Source of the DNA: Gymnogyps californianus
Lineage: Eukaryota > Chordata > Aves > Accipitriformes > Cathartidae
Length of the DNA: 64,000 bases
Assembly: GCF_018139145.2 (NCBI RefSeq)
Contig: NC_059481.1
Coordinates: forward strand, 2,840,368 to 2,904,367
Direction of reading: 5' to 3'
Numbering within the stretch: position 1 is the stretch's first letter; the number at the start of each line of letters is the position of its first letter. The notes under the pieces were generated by a model. It saw nothing but the letters and a program-made list of their open reading frames with translations. It ran no database searches and had not been told where the DNA came from. The position numbers were made by a program, and so were the translations under genes. Of the stretch, positions 1 through 36,300 are shown in pieces.

Positions 1-854
1 CCCCCAGACACGGCGTAGTCTGGAGGTGGCTCCCCGTACGGCTGGCTGTGACACATCTTCAGTTTAAGCAGCACACAGTGCCTGCACATGCCAGCCTTGT
101 TCTGTGCCATTTAAATGCACTGGGCTTTCCCTTCGCCGTGAGCTGCTGACCTGACCGGTCACTCTTTCACCAAGTGAAACTTCTAATTCGTGGCACCCAC
201 TATTGTCAGTTGCTGTTGAGGGTTAGAGATCTGACAGCAAGTTAAAAGCCAAGCTGAGTGGGGTGAGGTGCTCTTTCAAGCTGACAGGGACTGGAAAACT
301 GTTCCTCCATCCCCCACAGCAACCCAGAAGACACTGAAACCAGGCGGTACAAAGAATTGAATTATGCCTGGGGCAGGGCAGTTTATCAATATGCCTGGAC
401 CTTCTCATCATGGCCCTTAATCCCTAGGGCAGGCTAGTGCCCAGGCTGCAAGGAGGCACGGCAGCCCCAGCAGGCGAGGAAGCTCAGAAGGCAGCACACA
501 AACCCCGTGGTCCTGGCCCCAGCCCAGCCTCTTCTGGGACATACAGGTCCCACGCAGAAGCAAGCATCAGGGTCACGACCACGACTACAAACATGAGCTC
601 GCAGCAGAAAGGAGCCACGACCCCAGCTGTTGCTCTCCTTAGAAACAGACACATCTCAGTCTGTTTCCTCACGAAATCTCCCTAAGGGCTTCTGGGCAGA
701 CACCTTCTACCTAAAGCATGCAACAGGGAAGAGGATTATCATCTCATTTCTTTGCCACTGAGAGCTTGTGGGGATTCACACACACAAGTAAGCGCTCCGA
801 GATGCAAGCTCCAGCCCCACTGCGGTCATGGCGCCACCAAAACCTGGTACTCAC
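1..854 (-). other. MAN2C1: MAN2C1 intron 2, partial
   Basis: Intronic sequence downstream of coding exon 2, running off the left edge. The next MAN2C1 exon should encode a WWTCWF-like block. I looked for it on the minus strand and did not find it. No RNA gene or repeat family was recognised. Confidence 0.7.
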
Positions 855-980
855 GTGGGCCCGAAGGAGTCTCCCACTTTAGCCGGTCTGAATTCCTGCC
901 CGATGGCCTCATCATACGGGATGCGCTGCGAGGTCTGGAAGCAGGAGAGCGACGCCGGCGGACAGCGATCCCCAAAAAGC
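855..980 (-). CDS. MAN2C1: MAN2C1 coding exon 2
   Basis: 126 bases. The acceptor is CCGACCGCAG and the donor AC|GTGAGT. The exon encodes [14 protein letters not shown], then a block ending [12 protein letters not shown], and ends within the next codon. The in-frame stop just past the exon end is intronic. Confidence 0.95.
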
Positions 981-1574
981 CTGCGGTCGGAGATGGCGGG
1001 GGCATGATTAGTAAAAGGCCAGTCCTGTGGGGACCAGCCCAGGGGGTGGGGATAGGGAGCACCCTGCTTTCCCAGCATGGCTGTATCACCCTTCTATCAC
1101 TTTCTACCCTCACAGTATTAACTGAACAGCAGAGTAATAATTTGCCCCGTTGAAGTGGGCTGTTGGAGCCGGGCCTCCAGCAGCAGCCCTCCGTGGCCAG
1201 CCCCACCGAGGAGGGCTGAGGGGCAGAGGTGACTGTGCCAGTGGCACCCCGAGGCAGAGCTCCAGGCTGGCCGGGGGTTGTGCGTGTGCTTTGTTCACAC
1301 TGGCCGGCAGCGGCCCGGGGAGGGGAGCAGCCTCCCCTGAGCGGCCGGAGCTGGGACACACACACACACACACACAACACACACACACCGGAGCAGGCCC
1401 GGGCGCGGCGCGGCCAGCCCCGCCTGCTGCCAGCGCCCCGGGGAGGGCCCGGGGAGGGAGGGCGAGCAGCCCCGCCGCCCACCTCCCCCGCAGGTTGCAG
1501 TCGGTGAAATAGGTCTCGGAGAGGAACTTCTCGACCCGCTCCAGCGCCGTGCGCCGGTGCTTCAGGGCGGCCAT
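855..1574 (-). CDS. MAN2C1: MAN2C1, cytosolic alpha-mannosidase, 5' part only (coding exons 1-2)
   Basis: MAN2C1 is a cytosolic glycoside hydrolase family 38 alpha-mannosidase that trims free oligomannosides released from misfolded glycoproteins. Only the first 72 residues plus two bases of the next codon are here. Exon 1 (1483-1574) encodes the start [17 protein letters not shown] and the segment YFTDCNLRG. Exon 2 (855-980) encodes RLFG...C followed by [20 protein letters not shown] and GPT. Both match the N terminus of vertebrate MAN2C1 as I recall it. The catalytic GH38 domain lies beyond the left edge. The start is the ATG at 1574-1572, because the conserved LKH..T.LERVEKF block follows at once. 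The intron (981-1482) has a GT donor after ..GGGGGAG and a CAG acceptor, and the two phases join to Arg. The gene points away from SIN3A in tandem with it, with about 2.5 kb between them. Confidence 0.95.
1356..1388. repeat. (CA)n microsatellite
   Basis: An interrupted CA run in MAN2C1 intron 1, about 95 bp from the exon 1 donor. Confidence 0.9.
1483..1574 (-). CDS. MAN2C1: MAN2C1 coding exon 1
   Basis: 92 coding bases: 30 codons plus AG of a split Arg codon. The start codon lies in a GGCATCATGGCCGCC context that resembles a YY1 site. The donor reads GAG|GTGGGC on the minus strand. Confidence 0.95.
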
Positions 1575-3334
1575 GATGCCTGGCCCGCTCCGCTCTGCGC
1601 ATGCGCGCCCCCCCGGCCGCCCCTCTCCCCCTCCGTGTGCGGCGCATGCGCACGGGGCGGCGCGGCCCTGAGGCGGCGCGGGGCGGGGCAGCCGGTGGCG
1701 GTTCGGTCCCCGGCAGCCCCGCTTCCAGGCGGCCACCTGCGGCACGGCCTTCCCGCCCGGGTCCCCCGGGTGGCTTGGGACGCTTCGCTGGGCTAAGGGC
1801 CCGTGCCGGGAAAGGGCCGGGCCTGCCTGGCTGCACCGAGGTTTCCGCGGGTGGCAGGCCCTCGCCCGGCCCCCGAGGAACGGCCCCGTTCGCGCCTTCC
1901 TCCGGTGGGTCTGGAAACGCGCTCCCGAGGACGGCGCTACTCGCTCTGCCGACTGCCCTCCCTCCTAGCTTCAGGAGAAAAATAAACAGCTAACGGTTGC
2001 CTCCAGCCACCGCCGAACGCTGCGTGTTTTAGTAAATTAATAGGAAACCAGAGAGCAGAACCCGAGCAGAGGCGTGAGCCTTGTCTCTCAGTCCCTCAGC
2101 CTAAGCAGTTCTGCACCCACCTCTTATCCTCCCTGCCCCCTTTTTCCCTCAGAAGCCCCCCAAAATTTCATTGTGTATGATCGGGAAGGAAGAAGAATCT
2201 GTAACGCAATGATGAGCCCTGATATTTTAATGGAAATACTGCACTACAGTCAAGTTTACAACATCTGTATAGAAATCACATGGATCGTGGGCCGAGGATC
2301 ACATTACAGAATACAAAAAGCAAGTTCAAATAAAAAGAAGAAAAAAAAAAACAAACCTCTGCTATAGTACAGGCTGGGAGCAGAGCTGGGATGTCAGACC
2401 GAGGGCGGGCAGCCGGCCGCCGAGGGCAGAGGTTTCCCCGCGGCGTGTCCCGGGGATCCGCGCCAGCCCCCCCCTCGCCCTCAATGACATGCAGGCACAG
2501 ACTCCTGGGACAAGACACCCACCAAGCAGCAGCAGCAGCTGTTACTTCCAAGCCGGTCAAAAGTCTAAATCACCCAAGATTTTCACTTCCAGATCACCTC
2601 GAGCATACAACAGGAAAAAAAAAAGGGGGGGGGGAAACAGAGAGCAGGGGAGTGCGCGTGAAACCTTTGAAGTGGAAGAGGACACGCAAGAGCCCCTTCC
2701 TGCCTGGTTACAGCAAAGGAGGAGAAACGAGACGGGTAACTTATTGCTGGCAAACTGTGAATATTCCCCACTGGGCTCTTCCCTCTCTTTCCCTCTCTCC
2801 GTAGGAGGCTCCTGTTCAAGATCTGCCTGCTGGACGCTGGCTGCCAACGAGTAGTGGCCTCTCGGGGCCACGCACTTCCACCCCGGCTCTCCCGGCAGCA
2901 GGAGGGCCAGCGAGGCACGAGTCCCCCTCCGGACCCACTCCCTGCAGAAGGGAGGGGAGCTCCGGTGCCGGGAGGAGATGACCTGCTGTCTTGGAAAAAA
3001 AAAAAATAAACCCCTGGGAGAGGTTTAAGCAGCGGCAAAGCCCTGCTCGCGGCTCCCCAGCCAGGGACGACGGAAGCCATTTCGGGTGCTTAGGACTGGC
3101 AGCATGGGTTTGTGCAAGGAAAGCTGCCTCCTTTGAGGAGGAGAGACAGTGCAGTTGTGTCTGTCGTGGCTTACAAAGTCCGTGCCGACTTCTTTTTTTA
3201 AAATCGGAATCTTCCCCCGTGTTTTAAATATCTGCCAGCGCTAAACTTCTATACTTAAAAAAATATATATCCCATATGTGGATTTCACTAGTGAAATGCA
3301 CCGAGACCCGCCCCACCCCTTCACCCTTCTCTTG

Positions 3335-3362
3335 CACGCACGCACGCACACAAACACACACG
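3335..3362. repeat. CACG/CA microsatellite
   Basis: Simple repeat of CACG units grading into CA units. Confidence 0.85.
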
Positions 3363-3808
3363 CAGAGCAGCTCTATCAAATACTGGTTTGGTATTTCAGA
3401 TGATGTTTTCTCCAATACTGAGAGGGAAAAATACATCAGCACAATCAACCCCAGCTAAGTAGCTCAGCAACACTTCCCAAAAGCGAAGGTCCTTGGAGCT
3501 GGAAGACTAGGTGGATAAAAATTACCCACCAGGAAAAACAAAAATTAAAAAAATTAAAAATTATATAATATATATTTATATATCTTAACAGACTGCTTAT
3601 ACCTCAGTTGTGTTAACCGCAAAACGCACGCGCTGCCTCTGCTTTTTCCTCTCAGATTGTGAAGCCAATCATATAGAATGGTCGGATGCGCCCCCCCCCC
3701 CCCTCCTCCCCCACCCCAAAAACTGCATGCTGCACGGTGCCTTTCAGACCAGGAACAGGGCTGTGGGTGAGCGAGTGTCTTCCTCCAGTTAAGAACAAAG
3801 ACATTATT

Positions 3809-3814
3809 TTTATT
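3809..3814 (-). terminator. SIN3A: Possible distal SIN3A polyadenylation signal AATAAA
   Basis: Second AATAAA on the minus strand, about 240 bases beyond the first, followed by a GT-containing stretch (TGTCTTTGTTCTT). Confidence 0.45.
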
Positions 3815-4049
3815 TACAAAAAAAGGAGAAAAAAGTTTCCACACAAAAGCACTACAATGGTAACTCCCTTTGGTAAAAAGTGTAATAAATGTCTCCGTCG
3901 GTCTGTCTGTCGGTACTAATTCTCAAGCCACCTGGTACTATGGTACACAAGAAGCTAGTACAGTTATGCTAGCACATCAAGCATACTTCCTTTAATAAAA
4001 AAAACCAAAACAAAACAGAAAAAAAACAAAAAAATTGACAATTTGTACA

Positions 4050-4055
4050 TTTATT
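4050..4055 (-). terminator. SIN3A: SIN3A polyadenylation signal AATAAA
   Basis: AATAAA on the minus strand, followed by TGTACAAATTGTCA and a T-rich tract. Confidence 0.7.
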
Positions 4056-4741
4056 TACAAAAAGGAGGGGAACATGTTAAAATCGTGTTGTCCTCTGTTG
4101 TGTGTGTGTACGTACATGTGTGTGAAAAGCTGGTGCATGGCACTAGGAGAGACTAGTAAACAAGCAGGTACAAAAAAAAGAAAAAAAAAAAAATAATAAA
4201 CAGTTCCACTGGCACTAGAAAGGACAGACCGATCTGCACGGGGTGAGTCCAGCCTGGGAGGGAGGAGAGGGAGGCGAGAGGAGCCCAGGGTCCGCTCCGT
4301 GAGGTGGCGTCGGGCTGCCCCACGGCCCCGCGCAGGAGCCCGGCCGGCTGGCGGCAGCGGAAAGGGAGGAGAATCCGGTCGCGACAGGCACCTGGGGATT
4401 TCGGGACACATCCAAGCGGTCCGGTCGTGGAGAGCCTCCGGTTCTCTTCCCTCGCTGCTCAGGGCCTCCGGGGAGTCAAAGCCTCAACACTGCTGGTGCG
4501 TACGAGCTCGTTGTGTTTCTCTGGGATGGCTCAGTTCAGAGAAGGGTCCTTCCCGCCCTCCGGGGACGCGCGCCGAAGTCAAAGGGCCGGCGGCCCGCGG
4601 TCCCAGCGGGCGCCGGCGGAGATCCGCGTCCCTACAGGGAATCCCGCTGGTGACAGGTTGTACCAGCCACGCACTAGTCAAGTGGCCATGTTACGGAGAT
4701 ACACAGTGAGGGGAGAAAGGCATCTTCCTCCTTTCCTTGAT

Positions 4742-4760
4742 GCGCGCACACACACACACA
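4742..4760. repeat. (CG/CA)n microsatellite in the SIN3A 3' UTR
   Basis: CGCG followed by a CA run, about 35 bases after the SIN3A stop codon. Confidence 0.8.
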
Positions 4761-4793
4761 TCTCCCGGGCTCTTCCCTCGCCCCGGGGGAGTT

Positions 4794-30621
<25,828 letters not shown>

Positions 30622-32809
30622 CTATGGACGCTAAGTTCACCAAGAGCAGGTAGGGCAAGTTTCTGTCTATTCATTGAGGTTACTGATACCTTGAGATAGG
30701 GAAGTGGAATTAAGATTCAGCTTTCTGCATAAAATATGCAACTGTGTTTTATCACAAAAAATACAGCTTTATTGTTGGAAATAAAAATACTCTGCCTAAA
30801 AGTTAATGATTTCTTCAATCTCCCTTAAAGGGCACTGCTAGATGGGCATCTTAAGCACACACAGACCCTGAGCAATGCAAAGCTCATTGAATGCAGTATT
30901 TGAACACAACAGACTGAGGGAGAGCGCATTACCTACACACAGCCTGGACAAAGTTGCCTACATTGAAAGCAGAAAAAGCCTCCTGGAGAGTCCAGGCAGG
31001 ATGACAGTCAGCTGTGACAGATGCTTTAAAAACGTGAAAGGGGGAGGAAGAACAGCCAGATTTTGAAATGACTTACAAAGCCCCAAAATAAAGCGTTCTC
31101 TGTTTAATACACCTGAGACACGTGCAACGTCAGTGAAACCCAGAGACCCACTACCAGGAGTATTTTGGGTATCATATGCCATATCCTCCCAGCATCACAG
31201 CCCCACTCACCAGCACAAGCCGAAGAGTGCAAATTGGAGCAGTGCTAGCGGGCACTGCGGCTGGCATCCTGCGCGCCTGCCAGGGATGCCGGCAAGCGCT
31301 GATCAGCAGCTCTCCCATTTACTCTCTGATACTTTTTCTCTGATACACGTTCCTGCCCTACTCTAAGTTGTCTTCATGCAACGTCATTTCACTTCAAATC
31401 CACTGTCCCGCTCCTAAAAGTGCCATGAATTCTTCGGTCTGTTTGATTAAACTACTCACTCTTTTCTGTGAAGTCCAGTGCTGTTTTCTATGCATTGATA
31501 GTTATTGCCATCCTTGAGATGTTAATCTGCTGTTCATCAAACCACTGGGTGCTCAAAAGCATATGCAGCCTATTAAGGTGTTTGATGGACAGAAAACAGA
31601 GTGAAATCCACCCTCTTCAGCCTCTAATCCATCAGGACCTCTCCAAAGCAAGTCCTTTTCAGTTTCAGTGCAGTTAAACACATTCATTGCTAACGTGGAC
31701 ACACAGATAAACAAGAGGGAATGAAGTTCCCCCAGAATAATGGTACAACAGTCAACTAAGCCAATTCTCATCTACCAAGTCAGGACAGCTCTTCACAGTC
31801 TAAATCCATTATTAACCAAAGAACTCAAAGATCATTCACCAATATCTCAGTGCACGTCAAATAGGTAAATGGGAACCAGCAGCACGGAGGTTCAGAATAG
31901 ATCAACGTGGGCTTGAAAACACAGGCTTTGTGCAACGAAGTGTTTTCCTCTCCGTGTCCCTCTTTACTAGTCTCTCCTTTCACTTGGAGGGGGCAGGACA
32001 AGAAGGAAGATGACTTAATTTCTTTTTGGAGTTGCTCTTCAAGTTTAACCTCTCAGAATAGAGTCCCTTATCAGGTCCCCAAAGCACCCGGCAGGTAGAA
32101 GACTGCTGGAAGAGGCAGAGGAGGACTCCTCAACCCAAGTAAAGGAGAAAGCCTCCTAACTGGATCTTATTTACAAGTTACAAATCCTAAGTAGGTCTGA
32201 CCTCCAGCATACACTCAGAAAGCAGAGGAGCACACTCCAGGAGCTCATTTTGCTAATGGTGCCTGCATTGGTTGTCTTTTCATTCAGCTGGTCTCTGCTG
32301 ACAAATAAAGAGCTAAGCAAGTTAACTTGGAGCTACTCCCCTCAAGCACAGCCCGCATTTAGCTTTGTAAAAACGTACAGTTTTATGCTAATAGGGCTGG
32401 GACTAAACTGAGCAACGCCGGCAAATCTGGCCACGCACCATCATCCCGCGAGCAGAGCTAGCCAGGATTTTGCATGACAATGGCTGACTGCATGAGTAAA
32501 GTCTGGGCAAAGCTTTGGTGGCATCTATTTATAACCCGCTCACCAACTTGGATACCCTTCTGCTCTAAACACTGGTACCCCAGCCAGCCCTTCCACTTTC
32601 TTTTGATCTCCCAGGCTGGTTCGCCCCTTACCCTTTCAATGGTGCAACAGCTTTCCTTCCCGACAGGAGCAACCAAGAGCTGCTGGTTTGCAGACACGTA
32701 CACGCAATATCCACAAAGCAGGAACGTTCCCCCAGAAAATTCACATGTGATTTGCTATAAAGAAGTGAAATGGTTCCAGCAGGCTTAACACACTGTCTGT
32801 GATAAGGGG

Positions 32810-32860
32810 GTGTGTGGTGTATGTGTGTATGTATATATATATGTATACATGCTGTATATG
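32810..32860. repeat. TG/TA microsatellite
   Basis: Imperfect GTGTGT, TATGTG and TATATA units in SIN3A intron 1. Confidence 0.85.
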
Positions 32861-33368
32861 AGGTGTGGCGGCTGTTAAGTGTCCCACCCTTGTGTCTCAC
32901 TTCCCAAAGCAACACTCCACACTTGTCGCTTTGGATGGACTAACCAACCTTTAAAGCAGAGGCTGTTTGAGGACAGAAGATGGCTGGAAGACTCATGTGC
33001 CCTTATGAGGATTAAAATGCCACCTTAGGCTGACCGAGAAGCCTTTTCCCTGTGGAGCCACCAAACATCTCAGCCCCGTGAGGCCATGGGAATCATGGCA
33101 GCACCGAAGACACATTACCACATACACACCAGCAGCATGAACATCAGCTTTTGAAGCTTCTGATTCTCACAGACCAAGTGAGCAATCTTCCAGAAATCTG
33201 GTTCGCTGTATGGTTGATATTAAAGCTTCTGTTTAGTGAAAATTAAAGCTCCTGTAGGTTGTTCTTCCCTCTGAATTCCCCTTACTGTTGCTAACTTGAG
33301 CTTGGACTCTGCTTCTATCCAAGCAGTGTACCTGCTTCATCTTTAAAATTTCACATTACAGTCAATAC

Positions 33369-33390
33369 AGAGAGAGAGAGAGAGAGAGAG
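33369..33390. repeat. (AG)11 microsatellite
   Basis: Eleven perfect AG units, flanked by CAGTCAATAC and TGTCAATAT. Confidence 0.95.
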
Positions 33391-36300
33391 TGTCAATATT
33401 ATAGGCAACAGTCAATAGCATTAGTCAATCTTTCTAGATAATACCTTGCTCAACTCCTACTTGGGGTCTGCATCCACTGTGTAAGAATGGCTCACAGCAG
33501 ACCACCACTTAACAAAGATTACTAATTCACAGGCTTTTTTAATCCTAGCAGAGAGATGATCTCGATACTCTGCTGTACCTAGACGAAGACTAGTGACGTT
33601 AACTCTGTGCATCCACCACCACCGAAACTCTACAGAGAGGGGAAAGCACTGAGGGGCGAGCAAACCAGCACCAGAGCAGAATCTGGTCTGCACCTTGCAG
33701 AAGAAAATATGATGCCGAATGGTCCCAAAGTGCATTCATTTCCTCACTGAGGTCCTGCTGATCTTGACCTGGCATCTCCCAAGGATCTCCTCCATACCCC
33801 TCCTACAGCACACCAGACGGCTGATAAGGGAGAAAGACTGTGATGAAACCCAAGACTACACATGTCATTTTAAACTGATTCAGCCAAAGCCTGCTGCTCA
33901 AAGGGGCAGTTCCACTTACTTCCATCCTCAGTGACAACCGATTTCTCTCAGCATCCTTGCTGACGGCAAAGCCCAGCTAACGTGGAAAGGTATTTTGAGG
34001 ATAAATATACAATTGCAATCAGTAGTGTCAAAGACTTGTATCAGCTATTTGCCCTCCGCTGTGGCAACATTACGAACAGGACTACGCTTATTTTATGTTG
34101 TCTTCTCAGAAATGTAGCACACACCTCTGGCATCCCCTTACGGACTTTGACTCTAAGATTTAGAAAGCCCCAATTCAGATTGCATCACCTGTAATTTTAA
34201 TTTGGGGGTGGGGAAAAAAAAAAAAAGCCCCCAAAATACAGCAAGGACTACACAAGACTAAAAGCAAGTCACAAACTTCAGGTACTTTCCTTCATTAAAA
34301 GGATTAACCCAAGGCGCGTAGGAGAGCTTAGCAATAACTGAACAGACCGAGTCCCACTCTGTGCAGTCCACGGAGAATTGCATCCCCTTTCCCCAGCATC
34401 ATTTCTACCCAAACTATCTTTTAACTTCAGCTAGAGTACACTACATTCTGCCCACAGGAGGATGAAAACTACTTTTTTTTCCTTTTCTGAGGTTTTTACT
34501 GTTCCCCTTCGCAGGGAAAGGACACTGTGTATGAACACACCTCTGATCTTCCCACCCGTGCCACCTCCCAGCTCACCAGCTTTGCTCAGTGCTACAGGTA
34601 GGGTGCCTCAGGCAGACATACCACAAACGCACACAGGATCCTCGGCTGGTAAAGCAAGAAAAAAATTTTTAAAAAAAGGTACGTTGCATCTCAGTAACAC
34701 CACCAGAATTATGCAATTCTACCCCGCCAACTTCATCAGAGGATTTCCCCATCCATCTGCCTCGTATAAGCCAGTGGGACCGATAAACGTAAGTGGAGCG
34801 CATCCCTTCCCCTCTGGTACTGTGGAGAGAGAGGAGCAGCAGCGCTGACACAGAAAGAGAAGGAACAAAGTGGGGACAAGGCAGGATTCAGCTGGCGGAG
34901 CACCGCACGGCTCCCTCCTCACGCCCGGCTCCCCTCCGGCCTGCTCACTCCTCCGCGGGAGCAACAGAGGCCAGAGGACTCGGGTACCCTCCTCTTCACT
35001 CACAAAACTGCCTCTCCCGTGGCAGCTCTGCTCCCCAGCTTTTTAACAAATAAGATCTCAAAAACCTGCATTTTTTTATTTCAGGTTTTTCAATCAGATA
35101 AGCAGGGTCGTCTGGCATTAGAGATCAGCTGTTAAATAGGCGTCAGAATCAAAAGCAAAAAGAAAAAGGCAAATAGAGAATAGGAAGAGAGCAAATCAGT
35201 AAGGTCTGCTGCCTCGGCACCTGTGGGAACCGCAACACGCCTGTGCATAAACATCAACTTCACACACAAGTTGTGAAAGCGCCACTAGAGAGGATTTCAG
35301 TCCCCGCAGAGCGAGGACCCTTCTGAAAAAGAGCAGGGAAATCGCATAGCTGGAGATGACATGCTTAAGGCGTGCGGGGGCTTTTTAAAAGGTTTCCTTT
35401 CGAGGGAGAAAGGACTCAAAACTTGGGAGCAGCAAGTTTAAGTCTCAGCTAGAGCTCCGGACCCTGGAGGGGCTGCTCCGACCCCGGAGCCATCGCGGAT
35501 GTCCTGCGGGACAAGTCCCCCATTGGATTTCGACGCCATATATCACGGCGCCTGCTAGAAAGCAGCCAGCTCAGGTTCCGGCAGCGCTGCTGTCTGTGCA
35601 CTAACCCAGCCGCACGACTTCCAGAACATGACCCAGCTTGTTCAGCAACCGCTGGTATATTTTTTGCACGGTGCCACACAGCCCAGATCCCTCACCTGTA
35701 ACATGGGAATGAGCCCCCGGCCCCGTTACAGAGGGGTGCTGTGCAGAGAGGCACATCCGTGACCAGAGAGTCATTCCAAAATGAAATGAGAAGTATCCAA
35801 AAGAAAAAGGCGCTGGAAAAGCATTATGCAAAGCTTTCGGAGCAATTAGGAGAGTTTTCTGCAAGGTGACATGGTGACAGCCTGCGAATTACGTGCCAGC
35901 ACCCACCACGAGGCAGACGGGACATGAGTAAACCCCACTCGTCTCTGTCCAGATGGGTAACAAGTTGGTAAGGCACTGATCCGTGCTTTGCCAAAGCAGC
36001 AAACGGCTTGGGTGTTAAACCCCACTGCAAAGAGACGATCCAAACCGAGCTTTACACTCAATACAGAGGTTAGCATCGTTTCGCCCAGTTTCCCGAGTAC
36101 ACTTTCCCCATGCACAGAGAAAATTATCAGAATACTTTTATTTTTGGGGGTTTTGTTGTTGGTGGTGGTGGTTTTTTTAATAAAAAGAGACAAAACCTCA
36201 CAGGAGTTGGAAAAAAGCAGCACGTCCCCAAAGGCGCACCCCCCGCCCACCAGGCTGAAATGACAGCTATTACGGGACTCTCTTTTCTGTTCCAGCTTTA

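Larger units (their letters stand above)
1180..2000 (-). promoter_or_regulatory. MAN2C1: CpG-rich promoter region of MAN2C1
   Basis: GC- and CpG-rich DNA around MAN2C1 exon 1, with runs of GGGCGGGGC-like Sp1/KLF sites (for example near 1680). No TATA box is visible upstream of the start codon. This suggests a CpG-island promoter with dispersed initiation. The exact start site cannot be read from the sequence. Confidence 0.65.
1575..4029. other. Intergenic region between MAN2C1 and SIN3A
   Basis: It holds the MAN2C1 promoter (to about 2.0 kb), an AT-rich exon-like block at 2160-2365, A/G-rich low-complexity DNA around 2615-2635, a CA/CG microsatellite at 3335-3362, a palindrome at 3278-3301, and a C run at 3691-3703. 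A secondary SIN3A polyadenylation signal lies at 3809-3814. No protein-coding gene is convincing here. Confidence 0.7.
4030..4793 (-). other. SIN3A: SIN3A 3' UTR
   Basis: Runs from the stop to the first canonical AATAAA on the minus strand (4055-4050). The part next to the stop is GC-rich (about 4280-4640). The distal part is U/A-rich, ending in a U-rich stretch after the signal that fits a downstream element. A second AATAAA at 3814-3809 would extend it by about 240 bases to a UTR of about 1 kb. Confidence 0.7.

Noticed and set aside
826..1836. 336-codon minus-strand frame over the MAN2C1 promoter
   Set aside because: Wrong frame for MAN2C1. It runs through the exon 1-2 intron and the CA repeat, and the true frame gives the conserved N terminus.
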